Assembly (NCBI GenBank): GCA_946902985.2
Contig: OX336389.2
Location: forward strand, 342,028,444 to 342,092,443
DNA length: 64,000 nucleotides
DNA from: Meconema thalassinum
Lineage: Eukaryota; Arthropoda; Insecta; Orthoptera; Tettigoniidae
Direction: 5' to 3'
The notes under the pieces were generated by a model that worked only from the letters and a program-made list of their open reading frames with translations, did no database searches and was not told where the DNA came from. Positions 21,726 to 32,522 of this stretch are shown piece by piece; position 1 is the stretch's first letter, and every line of letters starts with the position of its first letter. Made by a program: the position numbers and the translations under genes.

Positions 21726-23006
21726 CTAAGCGTTGACGGTCTTATGAGGACGTCCCGGCACCTTTAATACTGCTCTGTGCACCATTGAATTGAAACCCGC
21801 TAGTTTGTGCGTACTGGGGTGATTAGACTGATTGTCGATTGCATGCGAGGTTTGTGTTGCTTTCCGGAATATGGAATATGAAAGGTCGTTGTCTTTACGT
21901 TCAATAGTTATATCGAGATAATTTATTTTCCGGTCTATTTCGGATTCCTTAGTGAATTTGATAGAGTGGTGAAGGCTATTAATGGATTGGAGAATTGTTT
22001 CTTCGCTTGTTAGTTCAGGATCGTAGATGCAAATTACATCATCTACGTATCTTTTCCATATTACTATTCCCTTTGTTGAAGTCTTTTCTAAGAACGCATT
22101 TTCTAGTGCATTGATGAAGATGTCAGCGATTAACCCACTTAGTGGCGATCCCATTGCTAGGCCTTCTCTCTGTGTGTATATTTTATTGTCGAATTGAAAC
22201 ACGTTTTGGGTGAGAACGACCCTCAGTAATCTCACAATCTCTTCAATTTATTTTACCGAATTGTTGGATTTTAAGTTGTTTTCGATAGTGTTGATTGCTT
22301 CAATAATCGGAATATTGGTGTACATGTTAGTTACGTCGAAGGATACTAGCCTGAAGCTAGGTTTCATATGTAGGGTGTTCAATGCTGTTACTAGTTCTGT
22401 TGTGTTCTTTACAGAGTTGTTTTTGTCGTTGGAAAGACGGCATTTTAAGATTTTTAGTAACTCTTTGCTGATTTTGTAATTAGGGGCATTCCTACAATTG
22501 ACTATTGGTCTCATTGGGCATTCCTTTTTGTGTATTTTTGGTTGTCCCCTCAATGACGGTATTTTCGGGTTCATGTTTATTAGTTTTGATTTTTCGGCTT
22601 TGGTCAGTATGTATTCTGTTTCTTTTAGCGCACTTTTTATTTGTTTTTGGAATTTGTTGGTGGGGTCTTTTGTTAATTCCTTGATTTCGTTGTTGTTTAA
22701 GAATTCGACTGTTTTTTCAATGTATTCTGTTTTGTTCAAAATTACTGTAGTATTTCCCTTATCTGCTTTTGTGATGATTAAGTCATGTTCTTTTATTTTT
22801 TGTTTCAACGACTTTATTTCTTTGAGTTGTTTGTTGTTTTGAATGTTATTGCTATCGCCCTCTCGTTTGAGGATTTTTTTGGCTTCGTTGGTGGCGAGAT
22901 TTTTGGTTAATTCCCTGTCTTCTGCTGGGAGCTTGTGACTGGCTATCTCAATATCTGTGATTAACTGCTTTATATTGTGGTAGGGAAAAATGTCTATCGT
23001 TCTCAT
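21726..23006 (-). pseudogene. Penelope-like reverse transcriptase
   Basis: One reading frame of 427 codons from the ATG at 23006 to the stop at 21726, interrupted only by a TAA at 22248-22250. Visible motifs are ITKADKGNTTVILNK (N-terminal finger), PKIHK and RPIVNCRNAP, VSFDVTNMYTNIP (first catalytic region), GLAMGSPLSG, the active site RYVDDVICIY, and KLAGFNSMVHRAVLKVP, a conserved PLE block. The C-terminal GIY-YIG endonuclease of full Penelope elements is absent; the ORF ends soon after the thumb region. The N-terminus is also shorter than usual. It is therefore a truncated, probably immobile copy, although RT is nearly intact. Confidence 0.9.
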
Positions 23007-23099
23007 TTCTTACACATTATAATACAATGTCATTACTATCTGGACAACAAGGCCTCGTAACTCGCCTTGAAAAATGAAGTCTAAACATAGGCTGGGTCA

Positions 23100-23598
23100 C
23101 AGCACGTAGGGACAGGGGGGAGGAGGCAGGGGAAAAACCAGTCGTTAAGATAACCACCGCAGTCGACCGCACAGCGAGTTCCAGTGAGCACGGAAACTGC
23201 GAGTAGCTGTAATACGGAAGACAATCAGATAAGTAGTTAGCCAAAAATTTTATAGTTTAACCATAGTTTACAACCATATAATCTCTCTAAAGTACAATCT
23301 CCGGATAGCTATCACCATTTAGCATTTCACCTAACATATATACTGCATTTAGCATACACTGACAGTTGCAGTACCAATACTGCAACTAAATAATTGTACA
23401 TATTGTAAATATTTTCACCTGTATTTCAAACATAGATTTTATAGCCTAAGTGTAATGGATCTGATGATGATCGCTTGACGATCGAAACTGGTCATCCTAG
23501 TGTTTTATTAATCTCATGTAATTTATTTCAGGATTAGGGCATAACCCATCTCTTTTGGGTACATTCGTGTTGACCGACTGAAAAGCACTAAACTCTTT
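23100..23598 (+). repeat. PLE terminal arm (5' side of the RT, inverted)
   Basis: This is the inverse copy of 21095-21590, starting CAGCACGTAGGG and ending AAAGCACTAAACTCTTTT. It carries the hammerhead motif on +, opposite to the RT. Confidence 0.93.
23457..23497 (+). ncRNA. Hammerhead ribozyme motif in inverted PLE arm
   Basis: Identical to the motif in the other arm: GGAT, CTGATGA, hairpin GATCG-CTTGA-CGATC, GAAAC, TG, GTC, ATCC. All core bases and the stem I pairing are preserved in both copies. Confidence 0.78.
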
Positions 23599-23613
23599 TG
23601 TACATAACAAAGA

Positions 23614-25679
23614 ATTGTAAATGAATACTGCAGAAATAAACAACAGTGGGGTTCACATAGGGAAAATACACTGAATAAATCAAGAAAACACAATAATTCT
23701 TGTTATTACCCTAACTACTTCGAAATGGAGACTGTTTGTTTCATCCGTCATCTAAAGTGCATGTGAATTCAGACAAGGCATGCTTTTAAAGCATGTCAAA
23801 ACAAACCTGTGGTACACGACCAACTAGTTGACTACCTTCAATCAGCAAACTGATTCCTGTCAAGTCTAACCATGCATTTCTCTAAATTTCCCTTCCAGGG
23901 ATATCCTGTCTCAAACACGTTGCATTGGTCCAAGTGAAAACAATCATGATCAAAGTTAAACAGTTGATTACGATTTAATTGAAGTTTTAGCCCACGTCGG
24001 TTTAATAATAATTATCTTTCATGATTTAGGTTTCTGATCATTACTATCATTGTTTAAGAGTGTATTAATTATTGAATGACCAACTATGCAAGGATAGTGG
24101 ACTGAAAATTAAACACAACAGAATGCACGTGGAATCTGTTTGTCAACAATAACACAGGTTATAAATCATATTCGTAAGTCTTCTACAGATCCTTAAGAGA
24201 TGCATGATCCGAATAATCATAGCAATATTGACCACTAGGCGGCTCCAATATCATAGAAATATGATCTAGCACAATAACACATTTCCATATGGGCAAGCAA
24301 TGCTCCATCTAATTACCATTCTCAAAATATCTAAACGTTTCCTCCACTAGATCACGAAAAGAATCCATCTCAGCAGTCATCCCTATGAATCTGCTGGCAT
24401 AATAAATGAACGGGAAACGTGTCAAAACACGGAGAACAATCAATCACCTTAAGTGAGAAAATAAGCCTTCAAAATAAGCAAAAGCGTGGCTCCATTATTT
24501 AAGAGTTACTCTGATAGTATAAAAATATAAGGTAAAGATCCTTCATCTATTCGCTTACAACACTTGCGAATTCAATTAAACATTGGGAATGTAACTTCTT
24601 AATCACCCTGTACTCAAACAATAACAATGATACAATTGGACATTCCAATCGAGCTCCAAGAACGGCTCGATGAAAATAGTCTGACTAGCAGAAACAAAAG
24701 AGTGCTGTCGTGTGTCAATTGTATCGCCTGAAAATCCAGTTCGCTGCTCTCCAAGTAACAGTAAAATAACCTTGAGCATCCCTAGCTGTCATTCTCACGA
24801 AACTCGAATGTTATTCATCACGCTTCACTGCGTAGCAAAGTCTATCAGAATCATGTATGAAAACTAGTGTAATGCACTCGAAAAATGTCTATTGTTCTCA
24901 TCTCTTACACATTATAATACAATGTCATTACTATCTGGACAACAAGGCCTCGTAACTCGCCTTGAAAAATGAAGTCTATACATAGGCTGGGTCACAGCTT
25001 GGCAAAGCGTAGCAACAGAAAGATGTGTCACTTTGCAAAGACTTTAAAAAGATACTCCACTGTGTCACAAAAACAAATTCTCCAAAAACAACGTGCGCAG
25101 TGCACTCAAAGTAACTAAATGTTCCTAACAACACCATTCTCCTACCTTATTATTGTAAATGATACGATTTAACGTTGAATGGTCGGTTTACGAGTGCTTT
25201 GACCACAGTCACTCCCATTCTCTGACATGATTCACCTTGAATCTAGGTTCTAAGACCTTCAAAATGTATTTACATGAAAATGGTAGATGCGCAACCCTTA
25301 CAGCATCGAACTGATACGACCGACTAACAGTGGCGAATTCATACCTTTAAATAATGGGGTCTCAAAGTTACCAAAAATGAATAATAATACTTTGAGCTGG
25401 TTACATCAAATAAATCATTGCTCCTTCTAAGGTGATGTCCATTCTGTGGACTATACAAAATTATGACATGTAATTGCACCCCTCTGAGATGGCTAACTCT
25501 AGGCATAAGCTTTCTACCAAAAATGTGGAAGCTTATGAAAAGTGAAAAGTATGCCGTCAGTGGCGTCTACAAGAAAGTACAAAACCTACCTAAATGACTG
25601 TTATATCTAAACGGTTGACTACAACTTATCCACCCCCGAAACCATAACCAAATACAAGTAGAAATTAACGAAAACTCAC
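23614..25679. other. Noncoding spacer with one PLE fragment
   Basis: No genes recognised, apart from the PLE-derived stretch at 24883-25000 listed separately. Confidence 0.4.
24883..25000 (+). repeat. Duplicate of the PLE 5' junction region
   Basis: About 118 bases, from AAAAATGTCTATTGTTCTCAT through GGCTGGGTCACAGC, match 22987-23104 (the RT start and its leader) in the same orientation with a few differences. The match ends exactly where the inverted arm begins in the main element, so it is either an independent PLE remnant or a local duplication. Confidence 0.88.
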
Positions 25680-25802
25680 GGTACCATATTTCTCACAAGT
25701 AAACATCGCAGGCTTCAATTTAATGGGTAAATCCTTATGTTCCCAGTCTGTAGTAGTATTTTCCTCGGCCAAGGTTGGCGTATTTCTCGTATCGGCTTCC
25801 AT
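25680..25802 (-). CDS. Possible first coding exon of an unidentified host gene
   Basis: On - an ATG at 25802 opens 41 codons with no stop (MEADTRNTPTLAEENTTTDW, then a lysine/proline-containing stretch ending TCEKYGT). The open stretch runs exactly up to GTGAGT at 25679-25674, a consensus 5' splice site, in phase 0. The peptide is acidic at first and polar, unlike the low-complexity frames nearby. No domain is recognised and no second exon was identified, so this could be chance. Confidence 0.28.
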
Positions 25803-27889
25803 ATTGCTGGTGTTAGATGATCAATGGCTCCTCCATTAGGATATTTACGCCATCATCTCGTTCCTCCTGGTACAAGTGTAAATTAGCATATCGTCACAGT
25901 CAAACATTCTTGACGTTCTTGTTGAAAATGGTGAATAAGTTAGAAAAAAAATGTTGTTATCACTGATGATAATTTATCTAGCAACACTGGCTTTAAACTG
26001 TGCAGGCTTTAGAAAATAATTGGCCATGTGCCTGCTTCACTGAAGCTATCATTCACAGATTCTATTGCACATGTTATATCACAATCACTTGAATATTTGG
26101 GTGAGATTCGTCTTTGCACGGCGTATTTCTCTGACAAGAGCACAACTTTTACAGCAATCAATACTGTTGAATAGTGCTATAGTTTTACACTTTGACGAAT
26201 TTTCACGACCCACATTCCACCATGTGGTGTCGCGTTACACATGTACTGGACGTACAAAAAATCACTAAATCACTCGTTTTTATAAATATCACCTTATCGT
26301 GATTATTATTCCGTCGAACACAATTTCACCAGCACTGGGGTGCTGATAAACTTTAGGATGCTTTATTAATCCTTTGATGAGACTTGCTTAGTCTTCTAAC
26401 AACCAAAAAAATGTTCCTCGGTCACTCGACCGGACTTATTAGAATACACTTTCGTGCGGCTCAAGCGCACATGGGATTGTCCTTCCTTCCTGCATGGCGT
26501 GTTCCGACTTCGAATACCACCGAAGTCAGTTAGCAACTACTTCCTTCTTCCTCGCGTTTCTGCGATGCAAATACCTTAAAATTACTCAAAATATTACCAT
26601 GTTGACGTTGCTAAAATGCAGAATTACGGATAATGATATTTCTCAAAGATGCACATCGTAGATAAATATCGGCGACCATGATTAATTCCTCTCAAGCTTC
26701 CAAACGAAGTCAAAAATTCTCCTGAAGATGATACAAGGTTTCGGATAGCGTTCAGTGATTCATGGCTGGAGTATTCAATTTTATAACTAAAAATCATCAC
26801 CAGCACGAGCTCAGGCGGGCTCAATATGGAGATTGTTAGTAGGACGTGTGGTTCTAATCAAGGTATATGTTAGCGAAGTTCGAGGGGGTGTTATTGTTAA
26901 AAAGTTGTTATCGCGTAGGTTGGAAGGGTGTAGCATTGTTGGACTCTTCACTTTACTTCGGCCTTGAGCCCCTAATGCTTAAGGATACCTTTATTTTTAC
27001 TGGATTACATGCGGGTTGGATTGAGCTTTCCACGGGTGGTTAAAAATTAAATATTGCATGCGGGTATATTGCTAATAAAACCCTGGGTATGTGAGGGTGG
27101 GATGTGCATGCGTACCGATAGATTTGAGCGTGTCTGGTTAGCGCTCAGGTAAGGGGATGTTTTAGTGAGGGTTATCTAAATCTATAACTTTGTCATGCGG
27201 GATTTATTAGTTAAAATAGTGGTTAATGTGTCTTCATGGCCGTTATCTATGTAAATAGATATATCGAGCGTTCATTATTTATTTCGGAATACCCCCTCGT
27301 ACTCGGGTATTGAGCTATGTGCTGTTAGGGGTGCAGTGTACCCTTCACTTGTAAAAAGCATGAATGCCCTACAATAATTGTGTGGGGGTAGTGTGGGGTA
27401 GGAATTGATGGGAAGTGTGGTATGGATTCGCGCCTCTTTGGGGATTTTAGGAGCTGTGACTATTGTGTTTTGCCTTCTCTTATGTGACTATCCTCGCTTG
27501 GTCAATCTTGGCTTGCGCCCCTATGTAGATGCGTTTTTTCCTCTGTGCATCCGTGTTCAACGTTGCTGTAATATATTTGGAATATCTACTCAAGACCATT
27601 CCTCCTTGTTATCCTTATATTATTATCCCTTAACATCCATAGGGTGTCACTTATATAGTTTAGTGGTCATGGCGCTCCTTACCATTATCATATATAATAT
27701 CTCCTGTACATCGTTCACGATCGCTACCGTTCTCTGTCAGGAGATCTATGAACGCTCCCTCGTTTTTATCCTTTATACTATTGGGGATGCGCTTTTCGCC
27801 CTTCAAAGCATGGCTGTTATATCGATCATGTAAAGTCAACGCGTTCACCGCTCTGTGTTCTGCCTATCTGGCTTGTGGGCAGTCTTATC

Positions 27890-27947
<58 letters not shown>

Positions 27948-28503
27948 AACCTGTGTCTCCGCACTATTATGTGTGCTAATTTGCTATCTATACTATTTGG
28001 CTAGGGCCTTTGTCGGCGTTATACTGTGGGCGAACGTCCCTGTGTTCTGTTAATGTGGATGTCCCTATAATAGGGGGTGTATTATTTACTATGGAGCGTT
28101 ATTTCCACCTGCCATTGTAGGCAATTATCTGTGGGCGTCTATTTGCCAGTATAATGATCGTAATTTGTGATCGGGATGGAGTTTGCCGGTTGGAGCCACC
28201 CATGGCCTTAAGTGCGTATCGTCGCTCCTCGCGACCTTGCTCGTTGCACTGTCCTGGGCAGGGGGATGACAGTTCATAGGGAGCGCGTGGGTCGGGGTAA
28301 GGCCCTGTACTGTTTGTTCTGCCAACCAATGAAGAATTAATTTTAGCACTAAGGTTCCGTAGTTGGCACTCATGAACGTTCACATCAAACCGAATGGCGG
28401 AAGCGGGAATAGTCTGTTTTGATTGATTTTCCTCGTGGTGTTGTTGGTTGTTTTGATTTTTCAGTATTTTCATTGTTTATTTGAATTGAATTGAGAGTCA
28501 ATC
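25803..28503. other. Noncoding; base composition changes near 26.8 kb
   Basis: Up to about 26.8 kb the sequence is mixed and AT-rich. From about 26.84 kb the plus strand becomes rich in G and T. A 142-codon hydrophobic open frame at 27405-27833 looks like a by-product of this skew. Confidence 0.4.
27888..27943 (+). repeat. Compound (CT)n(TA)n microsatellite
   Basis: About 12 CT units pass directly into about 15 TA units. Confidence 0.95.
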
Positions 28504-28650
28504 ATGCCACTGCAAGGGAGGAAAAATTGCCAAGCACCGGGATGTAAGAATTATAATGATAGTAAGAACAATACGGCAATTTTCATCTTCCTGGTGTTGA
28601 CCATGTGAAAAACTAGAGGGCAATATGGACTACTCGCGAATAAAAGTATA
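28504..28650 (+). pseudogene. THAP-domain N-terminal remnant
   Basis: The ATG at 28504 begins MPLQGRKNCQAPGCKNYNDS, with the C-x4-C zinc ligands and GCKN pattern of THAP DNA-binding domains. In a shifted frame the following bases read NFHLPGVDHVK, then a stop, then RAIWTTRE, the positions of the conserved F-P block and the invariant tryptophan. THAP domains occur in P-element-type transposases and in host regulators. The zinc C2CH module is incomplete and the frame is broken. Weak but suggestive. Confidence 0.45.
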
Positions 28651-30664
28651 TAGAGAATAAATGTGTGCATTTCATCTCTTGTTTGTTTCCTTATCCATTC
28701 TCCTTTGCATTGCAATAAAATTTGTGGTTTAGGGCTACGGGGAGGGGTGGGTGGTTGCGGGCATGCTAGGCAAAAAGTGAGGTTATGGCAATGTAGTGTG
28801 TGCATTTGGACGATTTTCTTTATATTCATCGAATATCCCAACTATTCTGTAGAGTACGAGAGCATTTTTTAATTAGCCTAGAGGTGAATTAAGCTCTAGA
28901 ACGGCATAACTGTCTTTCGTGACAAATCCATTGCCAACATTGATATATATCAAAATGTATTATTTTCCTATCTGGACGTATATTTCAGCACCTAGCGAAA
29001 GGCGCAGTTATGTTTGAGTTATATTCATCAATAATCAATAACTCGTCGCAGAACATACTGTTCATTTACGTGTAATAAAGGCTACATTCATATGGCTTTT
29101 TACTTTTTATGTTGCCAGACTTGGCAGTACAATCCATAGCCTCAGGCGGTGTTCTCTCTCGGAAATTCTATAACCAAAAGTGACGAATCTCTTATACTTA
29201 CATGATCCTTGGTCCTGGGCTGTCTAAGTGCGTCATCCTGTCAGAATGAATGGCCTTGCACCTGGCCTTATCTACATGCGTGCAGGAGTGTTCAGTAACG
29301 TGTAATGTTATCAGCCAATCGCATGGTTGGATTTTTAATGGCCGGATCGAGTGCGTACCGTGAGTGGCTGGGAGCAGTGGCGCCCTACTGTATTGAGTAT
29401 TGAGTGTCGGCATTGTACTGCTGGGTATATTAATGTAAATAATGACAAGACCTATGGTGTTGTAAGAATTGCGTCGCTGTGTTTGTGTACATTGTATGAG
29501 CTGTGGCCATGCTTGTTGAATGTCAGCACTTTGTGCAATGATTTGTTTATGCATACATGGATTGGAATTCCTTCCGGTGTGTCAGGTCTTGGTAGGCTAA
29601 GACTTTTATTTATGGATGGCGTGGCATTGCAGCATTTTCGTTGCCCCATCGCGGCTGGCTCTTGTGCCACTGTTTTGAAAATATAATTTCCGCACCGTGT
29701 GTTTATAGCATGGCGCAAACCGTGGTTTCACCGTTTTGTGAGTGTGTTTTGAAATATGTCTACTTGCCCTATTGCTATCGCTTTTTTTTTTTTTGAAAAT
29801 TATGCCCCTTGCCGTAATAAATTTGCATGGGTGTGCAATCTAGCTTTCATTCCTGATATCCTCTAGGATTTTTCTAAGCTGTTGTGTCCCGGTGTCTGTT
29901 TTCCTAGTGTCCCAGAGGTGCCTTGAATCTGTTAACCTGTGGCTTTATGGTGTCCGTTATTAGGATTGTCTGTAGAACTGTGTAATTTTGGTGTTTGCGA
30001 CCCTGTGTAATTATGTGCTTGTGCTTGTAAATGTGTTTTCCCATGGTATACCTATCGTTTATCTGTGTTCCTTATTTCGTACTTTGGGCTCTCGTTCATT
30101 GGGAGTCGGCCGTGGCTTTTTGAAATCTCTGTCCTGTACGGACCTATTTTGTGTGTGTATAGTGTTAACTATCGTTATACCGCTGGTTGTACATAGTTTA
30201 AAGATATATCCGGGTCTAATGACCTGTGTATTTAGGGCCTATTGTTTTTCAGTCGGTCACTGTTTCCAATTAATAGCTGTTGTAATCATCTGTGTGTCTA
30301 TTGTCATATTGTAGCTGTGTGCAGCTTTGAAGCCTTATCTGGGTGTGGCAATTTGTGTCTGAGAGGTGTCAGGGCCGCTTGATTTTAGTCGGTCGACTGT
30401 TGGCCTCTCGTGTCTAAATGTGTAGGGACAAAAACAAAATTCGTATATCTAGTGTGGAGTTGTAAGTGATTGTGATGTTCCTAATGTTTAGCTTTCTTTC
30501 CTTTCGTATGTACATATATCATGCTGTGTTTTCCTCTCGGCGGGTTTTGTGGCTTTATTGCCTGGTGTTACCATCCGTGTATGGTACGCCTTCATCCGCC
30601 GCACATGGATGGTGTCTTTAATGATTTTATGTCCGTTTCTCACATTAATTATATAGTTTAGGTC
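28651..30664. other. G/T-rich noncoding region
   Basis: No gene recognised. A poly-T run near 29780 and hydrophobic open frames such as 29988-30314 appear compositional. Confidence 0.4.
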
Positions 30665-31331
30665 GGATACCTTTCTGTGGTTTCTGACCTCCGCTCCATG
30701 AGAATACTTGCCATTCTCTGTCCCTCTCTCGCGTGTCCGAGGAAGTCTTTGCTAGTTGGCAGAGTGCTAGCGAAAAGCCGCCACACGCGACATTATGTCA
30801 TGCGTATCGCTGATACCGCATTTCCTGCTGTGTGCCTCTGTGAGACTTCCAGCTGTGTACTGTATTAGCACGCTATGATTACATTCACGTACTCGTTTTA
30901 CATTACGATGCATGTCTCCCTAATCTACGTAAGCCGTGCGCCATATATAATATGAATGTCCCGTTTATCTGTGGTCATTATGTCCCGGTGTATCTGTTTA
31001 ATTATTGGCCTTTGTTTTGGTGCCCCCCCCCCCCTCCCGTAGTGTTAAATTTTTATGTAAAAGAACCTTCCGTTCCCAATACTTGTGGTGTGAGTGGCAT
31101 TAAGCATGGACGCATATAACATACATAATCACTGGTAGTACATATATTATTGGAACATAATTCCTGATTCTCGTTGCCCTTCGTGCAACCATGTGCAAAT
31201 GCGCTAATGCCCTAATACGCCTTTCGTATTCAGAAAATACCTGTGTCCCCATGTACCTAATATGATGAGGGTTGCCCTTCCTTGTTCCTCGAAGTGCATA
31301 GCACTGGTGTGATTTGGGAATGATTTAGCCG
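30665..31331 (+). repeat. Diverged tandem duplication, unit 1
   Basis: Colinear blocks shared with unit 2 include TTTCTGAC-TCCGCTCCA-GAGAATAC, GTCATGCGTATCGCTGA, TGTCTCCCTAATCTACGT, TGTTTAATTATTGGC, and CCATGTGCAAATG. It also holds a 14-base C run (about 31022-31035). Confidence 0.85.
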
Positions 31332-32170
31332 CTCCTTTCCGCGGTTTCTGACATCCGCTCCAGGAGAATACTGGACCTCCACGATCTGTCTTCCGCACCT
31401 GTCGAAAGGACTTGTAATTCGGCAGAGTGCTGGCTACTTGCCGGACTTCGCTACCTGTTACGTCATGCGTATCGCTGACATTGCCTAATCGGCCTAGTAT
31501 TAATGTGAGCCTTCCGCCCGGTATAATGTTATCTGACTATCATTACATTCATGTTCCCATTCTACATCACAATATATGTCTCCCTAATCTACGTGAACCG
31601 TGTGGCGTATACAATATGAATGTCTCCCTGTCTGCATTATAAATAGTGGCCGTTGAAATCCTGTCTTCGCATGTGAGAGGATCTTGGTTCGACTCTGCTG
31701 GCGCTCGCGCGTAAGGAGGTATTCTGAGTTCGCATATTATGTGGCAATTATGTTCCTGTTTTTCTGTTTAATTATTGGCATTTATTTTTGTGTGCCCCTG
31801 GTAGTGTTCCTCCTAAATAATATGTGTTCAGTGCTACTGATTATATCAAAATTGCCCTGTATTTTTAGGGCTACATTTGCTAACGTGTCCGTCTATTTAA
31901 ATTTTAGTGTAGAAGGACCTTCCCCTCCAAAATATATTGTAGTGTGAGTAACATTGTGCATGAAAGCATATAACGTACATAATCCCTGGCAGTACATATA
32001 ACATTCCAACATAAATCTCTGATTCTCGTTACACTTCGCGCACCCATGTGCAAATGATTTTATGCCCTAAAAGGCCTTCTATATCTAGAAAATGCATGTG
32101 TCCCCGTGTACCTAATATGATGAGGGGCGCCCTTCCTTGCTTCTCGAAGTGTATAGCGTTTGTGTGATGT
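31332..32170 (+). repeat. Diverged tandem duplication, unit 2
   Basis: It follows unit 1 head to tail with the same block order, ending with TGTACCTAATATGATGAGGG and CTTCTCGAAGTG-ATAGC. It is longer by about 170 bases because of insertions around 31650-31730 and 31810-31900. Confidence 0.85.
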
Positions 32171-32522
32171 AACGGGAAGTGATTTGTGTATGTGTATTTT
32201 AAGTGTTCTCCCGTTATATTCGATTTGTTAGTTTAAAAATTTTGCCCTCGTGTAGGGGTGTGACCCTATTCTAAGGGGTATGTGTAAATGTGTGGACATG
32301 TTGGCCGTGAAATGTTGCCTGTGTTAATGTCTACTCTTTGTGTCTATGGTCCTGACTTCGATTGTTGCCATCCTATGCCTAGTTAGGCCAACTCGGGCTT
32401 TTGACCTTGTATATTTAAACAATCCCGATGCTGAGATGTGCAAGTGCGTGCATTATTGTCTGTATAATTTAACCTACATGCTATATGGTGTGTAGCGCTC
32501 TTTATTTATCTGCTAACCGACA
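32171..32522. other. G/T-rich spacer
   Basis: Nothing recognised. Confidence 0.4.

Larger units (their letters stand above)
21051..23601 (-). mobile_element. Penelope-like retroelement (PLE) with inverted terminal copies
   Basis: A single RT on - is flanked by two ~500-bp arms in inverted orientation (21095-21590 and 23100-23598), a layout known for Penelope elements. The direct repeat ACATAACAAAGA lies just outside at 21039-21050 and 23602-23613, a probable target-site duplication. A 44-bp extra tail sits between the left duplication and the left arm. Each arm carries a hammerhead-ribozyme motif, also a known PLE property. Confidence 0.88.

Noticed and set aside
21039..23613. DNA transposon with long terminal inverted repeats
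   Set aside because: The interior encodes a Penelope-type RT with YVDD and no transposase; inverted arms are a known PLE feature.
25955..25985. Additional hammerhead core (CTGATGATAATTTATC)
   Set aside because: No GAAAC and no closing stem follow at the proper distance.
27405..27833. 142-codon hydrophobic frame that could look like a membrane protein
   Set aside because: The G/T-rich strand favours V, L, C, F and few stops; no topology pattern or family resemblance was seen.
29988..30314. 108-codon hydrophobic frame
   Set aside because: Same compositional explanation as the 142-codon frame at 27405.
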